From JALZAH01 sp051000755 (lineage in GTDB: Bacteria; Actinomycetota; Acidimicrobiia; Acidimicrobiales; Palsa-688), in assembly GCA_051000755.1 (NCBI GenBank), contig JBPCNZ010000069.1, forward strand, positions 1 to 53,159: a stretch of 53,159 nt of DNA, read 5' to 3'. The stretch's first letter is position 1; every line of letters starts with the position of its first letter. The notes under the pieces are model-generated. The model saw only the letters and a list, made by a program, of their open reading frames with translations. It made no database searches and was not told the DNA's origin. The translations under genes and the position numbers were made by a program. Of this stretch, positions 1 to 8,693 are shown piece after piece.

Positions 1-2
1 GG

Positions 3-101
3 ATCGACAACGACCGCCGACTCCGCGCCCTCATCGCCAACATGCGTGAGGTCGCCGCCAAAGCCACCGACCTGATCCTCAAAGAAGCCACTTCAGGCTG
101 A
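3..101 (+). CDS. C-terminal end of an unidentified protein (partial)
   Basis: An open frame enters from the left edge and ends with TGA at 99-101, giving 32 residues rich in Arg, Ala and Leu that look like a terminal helix. It is followed by a perfect hairpin at 141-171, as expected for the end of a transcription unit. The fragment is too short to assign to a family. Confidence 0.4.
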   Translation: MDNDRRLRALIANMREVAAKATDLILKEATSG

Positions 102-140
102 ACCCGAGGTTTAATCGCAAGCTAAAACAACCTGCCCCAC

Positions 141-171
141 CCGGACCGACCGCGCCCCCCGGTCGGTCCGG
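141..171 (+). terminator. Perfect 11-bp hairpin, probable terminator
   Basis: CCGGACCGACC (141-151) and GGTCGGTCCGG (161-171) form a perfect 11-bp stem around a 9-nt C-rich loop. It lies 40 nt after the stop of the partial gene and ahead of the next promoter. There is no U-tract, which is common for actinobacterial terminators. Confidence 0.55.
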
Positions 172-267
172 ACCCGCGCCCGCGGCTACCTTCGCCTCCT
201 CTCGTCCGATTGCGAACCATGAGTCGGCATGCCAGAAGGGCAGGAGGGCAGGAGGGGCAGGACCGCC

Positions 268-273
268 TACGAT
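268..273 (+). promoter_or_regulatory. -10 element TACGAT, leaderless promoter
   Basis: TACGAT fits the TANNNT -10 consensus. It ends 6 nt before the ATG at 280, so transcription would begin at or next to the start codon. No Shine-Dalgarno sequence lies at a useful distance from this ATG. No clear -35 box is seen. Confidence 0.5.
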
Positions 274-279
274 CGGACG

Positions 280-1080
280 ATGCCTGACGTCCTCGACGAC
301 TTCCAAGCCGCCCCGTTCACTGCGGGCGCCATCACCCACGACGTGTACCGGGCCGGCACCGGGCCGGCCGTGGTCGTCATCGCCGAGATCCCCGGCATCA
401 CGCCGAAGGTGGTGGAGTTCGCCCGTCGGGTGATGGACCTGGGGTGCAGCGTGGCCCTGCCTCATCTCTTCGGGACCCCCGGCAAGCCACCGTCCGCCGC
501 CTACGCCACCCAGACCCTCCTGCACGTGTGCGTGTCCAGGGAGTTCTCTTGCCTGGCATTGGGCCAGATCGGGCCGGTGAGCGACTGGCTCCGGGCCCTG
601 GCCCGGGCGGAGCACGAGCGCGCCGGCGGGCCGGGCGTCGGCGTGGTCGGCATGTGCTTCACCGGGAACTATGCCCTGGCCATGGCCGTCGATGACATCG
701 TCCTCGCACCCGTGCTCAGCCAGCCGTCGTTGCCCTTCCCGCTCAACGGGGCCCGGAGGGCCGACGCCGCCGTCTCCGAGGCCGATCTGGCATCCATCAA
801 GGCTCGTACCACCGAGGATGGAACCCGCGTCCTCGGCCTGCGGTTCACGGGCGACCGGGCCTGCCCGCCGGCCCGGTTCCAGCGCCTCCGCGACGAGCTC
901 GGCGACCGGTTCATCTCGGTCGAGCTGGACTCCTCGAAGGGCAACCCCCATGGCCACCCGGCGACCGCCCACTCGGTGCTCACCGAGCATCTCGACGACC
1001 GGGAGGGAACGCCGACCCGGGCCGCCCTCGACCAGGTGCTGGCCATGTTCAAGGACCGGCTCCTGCCCGCCGGACGCTGA
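280..1080 (+). CDS. Dienelactone hydrolase family protein
   Basis: A 266-residue alpha/beta hydrolase of the dienelactone hydrolase type, a usual length for this cytosolic family. The nucleophile is Cys126 in G-M-C-F-T-G, with Asp192 in FTGD and a His-rich segment (NPHGHP, residues 222-227) that can supply the catalytic His. The family hydrolyses lactones or esters, but the substrate here is unknown. An upstream in-frame ATG at 229 is possible, but ATG 280 was chosen because the -10 element sits 6 nt before it and homology starts near here. The ACT-domain gene follows after 4 nt. Confidence 0.85.
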   Translation: MPDVLDDFQAAPFTAGAITHDVYRAGTGPAVVVIAEIPGITPKVVEFARRVMDLGCSVALPHLFGTPGKPPSAAYATQTLLHVCVSREFSCLALGQIGPVSDWLRALARAEHERAGGPGVGVVGMCFTGNYALAMAVDDIVLAPVLSQPSLPFPLNGARRADAAVSEADLASIKARTTEDGTRVLGLRFTGDRACPPARFQRLRDELGDRFISVELDSSKGNPHGHPATAHSVLTEHLDDREGTPTRAALDQVLAMFKDRLLPAGR

Positions 1081-1084
1081 GCGG

Positions 1085-1489
1085 GTGACCCCAGGTCTGC
1101 CCGAAGCCGACCTCGCCGTCCTCTTGAGGGCTCTGCGCCCCCGCCTGGTCGACGGCGAGTTCGTGTTCGTCACGGTCGACGGACCGTCGCCGCCCGCCGA
1201 CCTGGAGGTCCATGCGTCGGTCCGTGAGGTCGAGGGCCTCAGCGTCGCCATCGCCCGCGCCGACGCCGACCGCCGGTACCTGGGATATGACCATGTCGCG
1301 GCCTGGATCACCCTCGAGGTCCACTCTCCGCTCGCCGCCGTCGGCCTCACGGCCGCGGTCAGCCGGGCCCTGGCCGAGGTGGACATCAGCGCCAACGTCA
1401 TCGCCGGTCATCACCACGACCATCTCCTGGTTCCCGCCGACCGGGCCGCCGACGCCATGGCCGCCCTGGAGGCCCTCAGCCGGGGGTGA
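1085..1489 (+). CDS. ACT domain-containing protein (COG3602-like)
   Basis: A 134-residue protein with GTG start, 4 nt after the dienelactone-hydrolase-like gene and probably cotranscribed with it. The N-terminal half (FVFVTV region) and the C-terminal half (GLTAAVSRALAEVDIS followed by the HDHLLVP segment) match the paired small ACT domains of stand-alone ACT proteins. Such proteins are thought to bind small ligands, often amino acids, but no function is known for this group. The 3' end overlaps the convergent aldose epimerase gene by 14 nt. Confidence 0.75.
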   Translation: MTPGLPEADLAVLLRALRPRLVDGEFVFVTVDGPSPPADLEVHASVREVEGLSVAIARADADRRYLGYDHVAAWITLEVHSPLAAVGLTAAVSRALAEVDISANVIAGHHHDHLLVPADRAADAMAALEALSRG

Positions 1490-2387
1490 TGCCCCAGACG
1501 GCCTGGGTGGCCTGCCCCGGTTGGAGGACGATCAGCCCGTCGCCACTGTTGAAGGCGTCGGGCGCCGACGTCATGGGTTCGACGGCCAGGCCCCGCCGGC
1601 GACGATCGGGATCGGAGATGGTGTCACCGGTGAAGAGCATCATGTAGCCGAACGCCTCGTCCATCCACAGCCGCACCGCCGTGCCGGTCCCGGGGTTGGT
1701 GAGGGTCACGACGGCCCGGCCCGTCTCGTCCCGGGCCAGGAGGGAGAAGCAGGCGTCCAGATGGCGGTCGCCGATCCGCCGGCCCGAGCCGAAGTCCCAC
1801 GCGCCGTCGACCATCTCCCGACCGGTGGGGATGCCATGGTCATCGGCGAGATAGCGGGCCCGGGCCTGGGCCTGCAGGTCCAGGTCGTCGACCACGCCCC
1901 CGAAAGCGGCCAGATAGGGATGGAAGCCGAGGGCGTAGGGGCAGGGCCCGGGGCCTTCGTTGCGGGCGGTGGTCGTCACCGTCAACCCGCCGTCGTCGAG
2001 GGTGTAGCGGATGGCCAGGTCGACGCTGAACGGATAGCCCGGCGATGGTCGCAGGGAGAGGCTCATCGCCGCCTCCGCCTCCCCGGTCTGGTTCACGTCC
2101 CAGGACCGCCACCGGGCCAAGCCGTGGATGGCGTTGCCGGCGGGCACCTCGTCCAGAGGAGCCTGGTAGGTGGTCCCCTCGAAGGTGTAGCGGCCGCCGG
2201 CCAGGCGGTTGGGCCAGGGGACGAGCGCCTGACCCCGCCCGGCATCGCACATCTGGTCCGGGCCGTAGCCGTCGAGGATCTCCCGTCCCGCCGCTCGGTA
2301 GGTACGCAACCCACCGCCCACCTCGACCACCACTGCCCGCTGGTCCCCGTGGACGAGGACCGTCTGGCGGCCCGACGCCGCGGTCAT
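1476..2387 (-). CDS. Aldose 1-epimerase family protein
   Basis: A 303-residue galactose-mutarotase-like protein that would interconvert the anomers of an aldose in the cytosol. The conserved residues are visible: His88 in AIHGLAR, His156 in GFHPYL, and a Glu in LAVEPMT that would act as general base. The length is normal. It is the last gene of a minus-strand operon, 13 nt after an acyl-CoA synthetase gene, and overlaps the convergent ACT gene by 14 nt. Its pairing with lipid genes gives no hint of the sugar. Confidence 0.85.
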   Translation of the reverse strand: MTAASGRQTVLVHGDQRAVVVEVGGGLRTYRAAGREILDGYGPDQMCDAGRGQALVPWPNRLAGGRYTFEGTTYQAPLDEVPAGNAIHGLARWRSWDVNQTGEAEAAMSLSLRPSPGYPFSVDLAIRYTLDDGGLTVTTTARNEGPGPCPYALGFHPYLAAFGGVVDDLDLQAQARARYLADDHGIPTGREMVDGAWDFGSGRRIGDRHLDACFSLLARDETGRAVVTLTNPGTGTAVRLWMDEAFGYMMLFTGDTISDPDRRRRGLAVEPMTSAPDAFNSGDGLIVLQPGQATQAVWGITPG

Positions 2388-2400
2388 GGGTAGGCGGGGC

Positions 2401-3921
2401 TCACGGGCGGCTGGCCGCCAGGTCGGCCTTGAGCTGGCGCTTGAGGACCTTGCCCGAGCCCGTCTTGGGGAGCTCGTTGACGAAGGTGATGCTGCGCGGC
2501 ACCTTGTAGCGGGCCATGTGCTGGCGGGCGAAGGCGACGACGTCCTCGGCGGTCACCGCGATGTGGGCCGGGACGATGGCGGCGTGAACCGATTCTCCCC
2601 ACTCCTCGTTGTCGACCCCGAAGACGGCCACCTCTTCGATGTCGGGGGAGGCGTCGAGGGCCGCCTCGATCTCGGCCGGGTAGATGTTCATGCCTCCGCT
2701 GATGATCATGTCCGCCTTGCGATCGGCGATGTAGAGGTAGCCGTCGGCGTCGAAGTAGGCGATGTCGCCGACGGTGTGAAAATCGCCCCGGCTGGACTCG
2801 CGGTACTTCTCCTCCGCCTTGTGGTAGCCGCTGAAGACCGTCCCCGCCCGCACGTAGAGCTCGCCGGTGACGCCTGGCTGGCGGACCTGGTTGCCCTCAG
2901 CGTCAAACAGGACGATCTCGATGCCGGGTGCCGGTTTCCCGCACGAGCCCGGCTTTCGGAGGTGGTCCTCGGGGGCGAGAACGGTGTCGACCCCGAGCTC
3001 GGTGGAGCCGTAGACCTCCCACAGCGAGTCGGGCGGGAAGTCGACCAGATACCGCTTCTTGAGGGCCAGGGTCCACGGGGCGGCATTGGCGATCAGCCGG
3101 CGCATCGACGAGCGGTCGTAGCGGGCCTTGACCTCGTCGGGGAGGGCGGTGATCATCCGGATGGGTGTGGGGGCCGTGAACGTGGTCGTCACCCGGTAGG
3201 TCTGCACCAGCCGCAGCCAGTCCTCGGGATCGAAGCGGTGCTGGATGACGATGGTGTTGCCAAGGGCGTGAGCGATGGCGGCGAACCCGCCCGGTCCGGA
3301 GTGGTAGAGGGGCCCGGTGGTGAGGTACACGTCGTCGGGGACATAGCCGACCAGGTTGAGCAGGCCGGCGACCTGGCCGGGGTCGATGGCCGAGCGGCGC
3401 ACCGCCCCCTTGGGCCGACCGGTCGTGCCCGACGTGTAGATCATGGTGGCGGGAGGGGCGGTCACCTCGACGGAGGGCGGCTCGGTCGGCGCCGCGTCCA
3501 GGCGGGCTTCCAGCTCGCCGTCGCCGTCGAAGACCAGGACCTCGGCCACGTTCGGCACAGACGCCCGGATCTGGTCGAGGACGCCGGTGTACTCGGCGTC
3601 GATGTAGACGACCGTGGCGTCGCTGTTGTCGATCACATAGGCCGCCTCCTCGGGCACCAGACGGTAGTTGAAGGGGACGGCGACGGCCCCGATGCGGCGC
3701 AGGGCGTTCGATGCGACGAGCAGGCCGGAAGAGTTCTGGCCCCAGGTGAGCACCTTGGTGCCAGGCCCGGCCCCGGACTCGAGGAGCACGGCGGCCAGCT
3801 GGTTGGCCCGCCGGTCGAGCTCCGCGAAGGTGAGGGTGACGATGTCGACCCCGAGACGGTCGTCGATGATGGCCGCCTTGTCCGGGTGGTTACCGGCGTG
3901 AGCGGCCAGGAGATCGGTCAC
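2401..3921 (-). CDS. Acyl-CoA synthetase (AMP-binding, FadD-like)
   Basis: A 506-residue class I adenylate-forming enzyme that would activate a carboxylic acid to its CoA thioester with ATP. The P-loop-like motif YTSGTTGRPKG is near residue 160, the hinge region contains ADRKADMI, and the C-terminal catalytic lysine lies in LPKTGSGKVLKR. The length is typical. The GTG start overlaps the stop of the upstream synthetase (GTGA, 3918-3921), indicating translational coupling. The substrate cannot be read from sequence; the neighbourhood suggests fatty, branched or aromatic acids. Confidence 0.9.
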   Translation of the reverse strand: MTDLLAAHAGNHPDKAAIIDDRLGVDIVTLTFAELDRRANQLAAVLLESGAGPGTKVLTWGQNSSGLLVASNALRRIGAVAVPFNYRLVPEEAAYVIDNSDATVVYIDAEYTGVLDQIRASVPNVAEVLVFDGDGELEARLDAAPTEPPSVEVTAPPATMIYTSGTTGRPKGAVRRSAIDPGQVAGLLNLVGYVPDDVYLTTGPLYHSGPGGFAAIAHALGNTIVIQHRFDPEDWLRLVQTYRVTTTFTAPTPIRMITALPDEVKARYDRSSMRRLIANAAPWTLALKKRYLVDFPPDSLWEVYGSTELGVDTVLAPEDHLRKPGSCGKPAPGIEIVLFDAEGNQVRQPGVTGELYVRAGTVFSGYHKAEEKYRESSRGDFHTVGDIAYFDADGYLYIADRKADMIISGGMNIYPAEIEAALDASPDIEEVAVFGVDNEEWGESVHAAIVPAHIAVTAEDVVAFARQHMARYKVPRSITFVNELPKTGSGKVLKRQLKADLAASRP

Positions 3922-5558
3922 TCAGCGTCTGCTTTCGGGTACTGCCCGGCGAACCGGTCGCGCAGCTCCTTCTTGGAGAATTTCCCGACCGACGTGCGGG
4001 GAACCTCATCGATGAAGACCACGTCGTCGGGCAGCCACCATTTGGCTACCCGGGTCTGGAGGAACTCGAGGACATCCTCCTTGGTGAGGTGCTGGTCAGG
4101 CTTGATGACGACACAGGCCAGAGGCCGTTCCTGCCACTTCTCGTGGGGGATGGCCACGACGGCGGCCTCGGCGATGGCCGGATGGGCCATCAGCTCGTTC
4201 TCCAGGTCGAGCGACGAGATCCACTCGCCACCCGACTTGATCACGTCCTTGGTCCGGTCGACCAGGCGGATGTAGCCGTCGGGGCTGACCGTGGCCACGT
4301 CGCCGGTGCGCAGCCAGCCGTCGGCCGTGAACGACTCACCCGAGCGGGGGTCGTCGTAGTAGTCCGCGGCGCACCACGGGCCTCGCACCTGGATCTCGCC
4401 GCGCGCCTCACCGTCCCACGGGAGGGCCTGGGCTGCCTCGTCGTCGGCGTCGGCGATGCGCAGGTCGACACCGGGCGCGGGCATGCCCGCGGTGGCCCGC
4501 AGGTTGGCCTGCTCGTCGTCGGGGCGGTCCGTCCGATCGGATCGGACCCGGGCAATCGACGCGATGGGGCTGGTCTCGGTCATGCCCCACGCCTGGCGGA
4601 CCTCCACCCCGAAGCCCGTCCGGTAGGACTCGGCCATGGCCTTGGGCACCGCCGAGCCGCCACAGAGGATGGCTCGCAGGTGGGACAGGTCCCGGCCCTC
4701 CAGCAAGGGCCGGACCCCCATCCACACCGTGGGCACCCCGCCGGCGAGGGTGCTGCGCTGGCCGACGACGAGCTCGGCGATGGCCTCGGCGGAGAGGTCA
4801 CGGCCGGGGAAGACGATCTCCGAGCCGGCGAACACCCCCGCCTGGCACAGACCCCACGCGTTGGCGTGGAACATGGGCACCACCGGGAGGATGCGATCGC
4901 TCTCGCTGACCCCCAGGGTGTCGACCATCATGGCGCACATGGCGTGCAGCATGATCGAGCGGTGGGAGTACACCACCCCCTTGGGGTTGCCGGTGGTCCC
5001 GCTCGTGTAACACATCGACGCGGCCTGGTTCTCGTCGGTGACCACGGCGAAAGGGTGGGGTTCGGCGTCGGCGATCAGGGACTCGTAGTCGACGATCCGC
5101 TCGTCGCTGGGGATGTCGCCCTCCCCATCGTCGATGACCACCACGTGGCGCACGCCGGGCATGGTGTCGATGAGGGGCCAGAGCAGGTGGAGGAGGCTGC
5201 GGTCGCAGAAGATGACCTCGTCGGCGGCGTGGTTGGCGATGTAGGTGATCTGCTCGTCGAAGAGGCGGATGTTGATGGTGTGCAGCACCCGGCCGCTGCA
5301 GGGCACGGCGAAATACAGCTCGAGGTGACGGGTGGTGTTCCAGCAGAACGTCCCGACCCGCCCATCGGCGGAGGTGTCGAGGGCGTCGAGGGCTCGGCCC
5401 AGCCGGCGCGTGCGCTCCGCCCACGCCCCGTAGGTGGTTGTCTCCACCTGTCCCGGGCTGCCGGTGGCGGTGGCCAGCCGCTTGGCCGACCACAACTGCT
5501 CGGCCCGGTTGAAGGCCATGTCCAAGATGAGTGGATAGTCCTGCATCAGGCCCTGCAT
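3918..5558 (-). CDS. Long/medium-chain fatty acid-CoA ligase (AMP-binding)
   Basis: A 546-residue AMP-forming acyl-CoA synthetase. The adenylation motif YTSGTTGNPKG lies near residues 183-193, followed by VDRTKDVIKSGGEW and a C-terminal PRTSVGKFSKKE with the catalytic Lys. The ATG at 5558 is preceded by a strong Shine-Dalgarno AAGGGGGAAG. The same frame stays open upstream to 6209, but that part is antisense to the helicase gene and is not credible coding sequence. First gene of the minus-strand operon with 2401-3921 and the aldose epimerase. Confidence 0.9.
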   Translation of the reverse strand: MQGLMQDYPLILDMAFNRAEQLWSAKRLATATGSPGQVETTTYGAWAERTRRLGRALDALDTSADGRVGTFCWNTTRHLELYFAVPCSGRVLHTINIRLFDEQITYIANHAADEVIFCDRSLLHLLWPLIDTMPGVRHVVVIDDGEGDIPSDERIVDYESLIADAEPHPFAVVTDENQAASMCYTSGTTGNPKGVVYSHRSIMLHAMCAMMVDTLGVSESDRILPVVPMFHANAWGLCQAGVFAGSEIVFPGRDLSAEAIAELVVGQRSTLAGGVPTVWMGVRPLLEGRDLSHLRAILCGGSAVPKAMAESYRTGFGVEVRQAWGMTETSPIASIARVRSDRTDRPDDEQANLRATAGMPAPGVDLRIADADDEAAQALPWDGEARGEIQVRGPWCAADYYDDPRSGESFTADGWLRTGDVATVSPDGYIRLVDRTKDVIKSGGEWISSLDLENELMAHPAIAEAAVVAIPHEKWQERPLACVVIKPDQHLTKEDVLEFLQTRVAKWWLPDDVVFIDEVPRTSVGKFSKKELRDRFAGQYPKADAE

Positions 5559-5604
5559 TGCTTCCCCCTTGGCGTTGTCTCTGCGTCTCGGTAGCAGCCG
5601 CATC

Positions 5605-5637
5605 TTGACACGATCCGCGGCGGGGCAGAGCCAGACT
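5605..5637 (+). promoter_or_regulatory. Possible promoter for hrpB
   Basis: A perfect TTGACA (5605-5610) and a weak -10 CAGACT (5632-5637) stand 21 nt apart, longer than usual. The -10 candidate ends 6 nt before the GTG at 5644, the same geometry as the other leaderless starts in this window. Confidence 0.35.
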
Positions 5638-5643
5638 GGGGCG

Positions 5644-8211
5644 GTGCCGAGCCGCCTGACCCTGGGACCGACGGGACTGCCCATCGAAGAGGTGGTCGGC
5701 GAGCTGCGAGCCGCTCTGGCGGGCGGAACCAGCGCGGTGCTGGTGGCCGAACCGGGGGCGGGCAAGACGTCGGTGGTGCCCCTGCGGGTGGCCGACGAGG
5801 TGTGGTTGGCCGGTTCGCGGATCGTCGTGCTCCAGCCCCGCCGGGTGGTGGCCCGGGCATCGGCCCGGAGGATGGCCACCCTGCTCGGCGAGAAGGTCGG
5901 GGCCACCGTCGGGTATCGCACGGGTGAGGACCGCCGAGTGGGGCCCGCCACCCGCATCGAGGTGGTCACCGAGGGGATCATGACCCGCCGGGTGCAGGCC
6001 GACCCGGAGCTGGCCGGCATCGGGATGGTCATCTTCGACGAGTTCCACGAACGCCACCTGGAGAGTGACCTGGGTCTGGCCCTGTGCCTCGACGTCCAGC
6101 GCAGCCTGCGCCCCGATCTGCGCCTCCTGGTCATGTCGGCCACCATCGACGCCGGCGGGGTGGCCGCGGTGCTGGCCGGACGGGGCACCCCGGCTGCGCC
6201 GGTGATCACCAGCCGGGGCCGCCTGCACCCCGTTCAGATCTGCTGGCAGCCGCCGCCGGCGGCCACGCCGGCCGTCGACACCGTGGCCCGGGTCGTTCGC
6301 TCCGCCCTGAGCGATCACCCCGTCGGCGACGTGCTCGCCTTCCTGCCGGGCGTCGCCGAGATCAACCGGGTGGCCCACGCCCTGGCCGGCGACGGGCGCG
6401 CGGAGGTGGAGATGCGGCCCCTCCACGGTTCCCTGCCCGCCGCCGAACAGGACCGGGCCCTCGCCCCCGCCGGCCCCGGCCACCGCAAGGTGGTGCTGTG
6501 CACCGACCTGGCCGAGACCAGTCTCACAGTGGAAGGCGTCGCCATCGTGGTCGACGCCGGGCTGGCCCGCAGCCCCCGCTTCGACCCGGCCACCGGCCTG
6601 ACCCGCCTGCACACCGGACCGGCGTCGGTGGCATCGGCCGATCAGCGGGCCGGGCGGGCCGGGCGGACCGGGCCGGGGGTCGCCTACCGGCTGTGGGCCG
6701 AGGGCGAGCACCGGGCCCGGCGGCCGTGGCCGGACCCGGAGATCACCACCGTGGACCTGACCGCCCTGGCCCTGGAGCTGGCTGTGTGGGGGGCGGACCC
6801 GGCCGCCCTGGGCTGGCTGGACCCCCCGCCCCCGCCCGCCCTGACCCGGGCCCGGGCGTTGCTGGCCGACCTCGGCGCCGTCCGCCCCTTGGGCGCGGCG
6901 GCGGCCGGCGGCGATCCGGGACTCCCGGCCGTCACCCCCCTGGGTCGGCGCATGGTCCGCCTCGGTGCCCACCCCCGCCTGGCCGCCATCGTGGCCTCGG
7001 CGCCCGATGCGGACCAGTGGCTGGCCTGTGTCCTGGCCGCCCTGATCGACGAGCCCGGCACCGGTCGCCGGTTGACCGGCACCGCCGATGTCGCCGAGGC
7101 CATCGGGGGCCTGATGAGCGGCGACGGCCGGCGGGACGACCACACCCGACGCGTCCGCCAGCGAGCGCGGCGCCTGGCCGCCCGGGTCGGCGCCAGGGAA
7201 GGACCGGTCGACCGCAGCCGGACCGGGGCTCTGGCCGCCCGGGGGTACCCGGACCGTCTGGCCCAGGCCCGGGGCGACGACCGGCTCCGCCTCCGGGGCG
7301 GTACCGGTCTGCGCCTCCCCGCCGGTGATCCGCTCGGCAGCGAGGCGTTCGTGGTCGTCCTCGACACCGGCGGCGCTGCCGTCGGGCCCGGCGGGCCTCG
7401 ACCAGGGGCGCAGTGGGGCCCCCCGGCGGTGGGGGCCGGTGCCGACCGCGCCGTCCGCCTGGCCGCGGCCATCGACCCCGCCGACGTCGAAGCCGTCGGC
7501 GGCCTCGCCGTGGTCACCCGCACCGAGGTGTTCTGGGACGATGAGCGGGACGACCTGCGGGCCCGGCGCACCCGCTCCCTCGACCGCCTCATCCTGTCGT
7601 CGGTGGTGACGACGCCGATCCCCGGAGCCGGGACGGTCAGGGCGCTGGTCGAGGTCATTGCCCAACGTGGTCTGAGCGAGATGCACTGGTCGGGCTCCGC
7701 TCGCTCTCTGCAGCAGCGCGCCGGTTTTGCCCACCACCACGACCCCACCGCCTGGCCGGATTGCTCCGACGCCGCCCTGCTGTGCGATGTCGACGGGTGG
7801 CTGGCCCCCCGCCTGGCGGCCGCCACCGGGCGGGCGGGGCTGTCTCGGGTGGACATGACCGTGGTGCTACGCCAACGCCTGGGTCCTCTCCTCGGCCGCC
7901 TCCAGGCGTCGGTGCCCACCTCCGTCGGGCTGGCTTCGGGGCGATCGGTGACCCTCGACTATGCCGACGGCACCCCTCGCCTGCGGGCCCGGGCCCAGGA
8001 CCTCTACGGCACCACCCGTCACCCCCGGGTCCTCGATGGGCAGGTTCCGGTCGTCATCGAGGTCCTCTCCCCCGCCGGGCGGCCCCTCCAGGTCACCGCC
8101 GATCTGCCCGGGTTCTGGGCCGGTTCCTGGGAGCAGGTCCGCCGGGAGATGGCCGGGCGTTACCCCAAGCACCGCTGGCCAACCGACCCCACCACCCGAC
8201 TCGAACGTTGA
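5644..8211 (+). CDS. hrpB: ATP-dependent RNA helicase HrpB
   Basis: An 855-residue DEAH-type superfamily 2 helicase. Walker A EPGAGKT is at residues 36-42, motif II reads DEFH (133-136), motif III SAT is at 166-168, and the arginine-rich motif VI DQRAGRAGRTGPG follows. The HA2-like region and the HrpB C-terminal domain account for the rest. Length and architecture match HrpB, whose cellular role is poorly defined. The frame extends upstream to a TTG at 5569, but GTG 5644 fits the family N-terminus and the -10-like element. Divergent from the acyl-CoA ligase, with 85 nt between the two starts. Confidence 0.92.
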   Translation: MPSRLTLGPTGLPIEEVVGELRAALAGGTSAVLVAEPGAGKTSVVPLRVADEVWLAGSRIVVLQPRRVVARASARRMATLLGEKVGATVGYRTGEDRRVGPATRIEVVTEGIMTRRVQADPELAGIGMVIFDEFHERHLESDLGLALCLDVQRSLRPDLRLLVMSATIDAGGVAAVLAGRGTPAAPVITSRGRLHPVQICWQPPPAATPAVDTVARVVRSALSDHPVGDVLAFLPGVAEINRVAHALAGDGRAEVEMRPLHGSLPAAEQDRALAPAGPGHRKVVLCTDLAETSLTVEGVAIVVDAGLARSPRFDPATGLTRLHTGPASVASADQRAGRAGRTGPGVAYRLWAEGEHRARRPWPDPEITTVDLTALALELAVWGADPAALGWLDPPPPPALTRARALLADLGAVRPLGAAAAGGDPGLPAVTPLGRRMVRLGAHPRLAAIVASAPDADQWLACVLAALIDEPGTGRRLTGTADVAEAIGGLMSGDGRRDDHTRRVRQRARRLAARVGAREGPVDRSRTGALAARGYPDRLAQARGDDRLRLRGGTGLRLPAGDPLGSEAFVVVLDTGGAAVGPGGPRPGAQWGPPAVGAGADRAVRLAAAIDPADVEAVGGLAVVTRTEVFWDDERDDLRARRTRSLDRLILSSVVTTPIPGAGTVRALVEVIAQRGLSEMHWSGSARSLQQRAGFAHHHDPTAWPDCSDAALLCDVDGWLAPRLAAATGRAGLSRVDMTVVLRQRLGPLLGRLQASVPTSVGLASGRSVTLDYADGTPRLRARAQDLYGTTRHPRVLDGQVPVVIEVLSPAGRPLQVTADLPGFWAGSWEQVRREMAGRYPKHRWPTDPTTRLER

Positions 8212-8240
8212 TCCGATCGATACGACACCGATCCGTGCAG

Positions 8241-8246
8241 TAGTTT
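8241..8246 (+). promoter_or_regulatory. -10 element TAGTTT, leaderless promoter
   Basis: TAGTTT fits TANNNT and lies 6 nt upstream of the GTG at 8253. No Shine-Dalgarno sequence is present between the element and the start, so leaderless translation is the simplest reading. Confidence 0.5.
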
Positions 8247-8252
8247 GACAAC

Positions 8253-8693
8253 GTGGCCTTTCACCTGCATAAGAACGAGAAGACGGCTCGGATCGAGAAG
8301 CTGCCGCTCTTCCGTGATTGCTCGAACAGGGAGTTGGCCGCAGTCGCCGATGTCCTCGTCGAGGAAGAGGTCGAGGCGGGCGGTGTGCTGACCCGTGAGG
8401 GCCAGGACGGTGGCACCGCCTACATCATCGTCGAAGGCAACGCCGAGGTCGTCCGGGAGGGCCACACCCTGGCCACCGTCGGGCTCGGCGAGATCGTCGG
8501 AGAGCTGTCCCTGCTCGACCAGCAGCCGAGGATCGCCACCGTCGTAGCCGTGACCCCGCTGAAGCTGCTGGCCTTCAGCCACGAAGACTTCGCCAAGCTG
8601 ATGGCCACCGTCCCCGAGTTGTCCCAGGCCCTCCTGTCGGTACTGGCCAAGCGGGTCCGTGACCTCGATTCGAAAGTGGTGACCGGGCTGTGA
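8253..8693 (+). CDS. Cyclic nucleotide-binding domain protein
   Basis: A 146-residue protein made almost wholly of one cNMP-binding (CAP_ED) beta-roll. The phosphate-binding cassette is represented by LGEIVGELSLLDQQPRIATV: the usual G-E-x-[AS]-L pattern is present as GELSLL, with a downstream Arg that normally contacts the cyclic phosphate. No DNA-binding helix or enzyme domain follows. Its GTGA overlap with the ABC ATPase gene (8690-8693) suggests that it senses cAMP or another ligand for that ATPase; this partnership is inferred from coupling alone. Confidence 0.85.
   Translation: MAFHLHKNEKTARIEKLPLFRDCSNRELAAVADVLVEEEVEAGGVLTREGQDGGTAYIIVEGNAEVVREGHTLATVGLGEIVGELSLLDQQPRIATVVAVTPLKLLAFSHEDFAKLMATVPELSQALLSVLAKRVRDLDSKVVTGL

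Noticed and set aside
5559..6209. Upstream extension of the acyl-CoA ligase to a 763-residue protein
   Set aside because: It is antisense to the helicase gene, has no family match, and a strong RBS precedes ATG 5558.
4798..7740. Open minus-strand frame of 980 residues
   Set aside because: It covers the helicase on the other strand and the ligase in a wrong frame. Long empty frames are common at this GC content, and the translation is low-complexity Gly/Arg/Pro.
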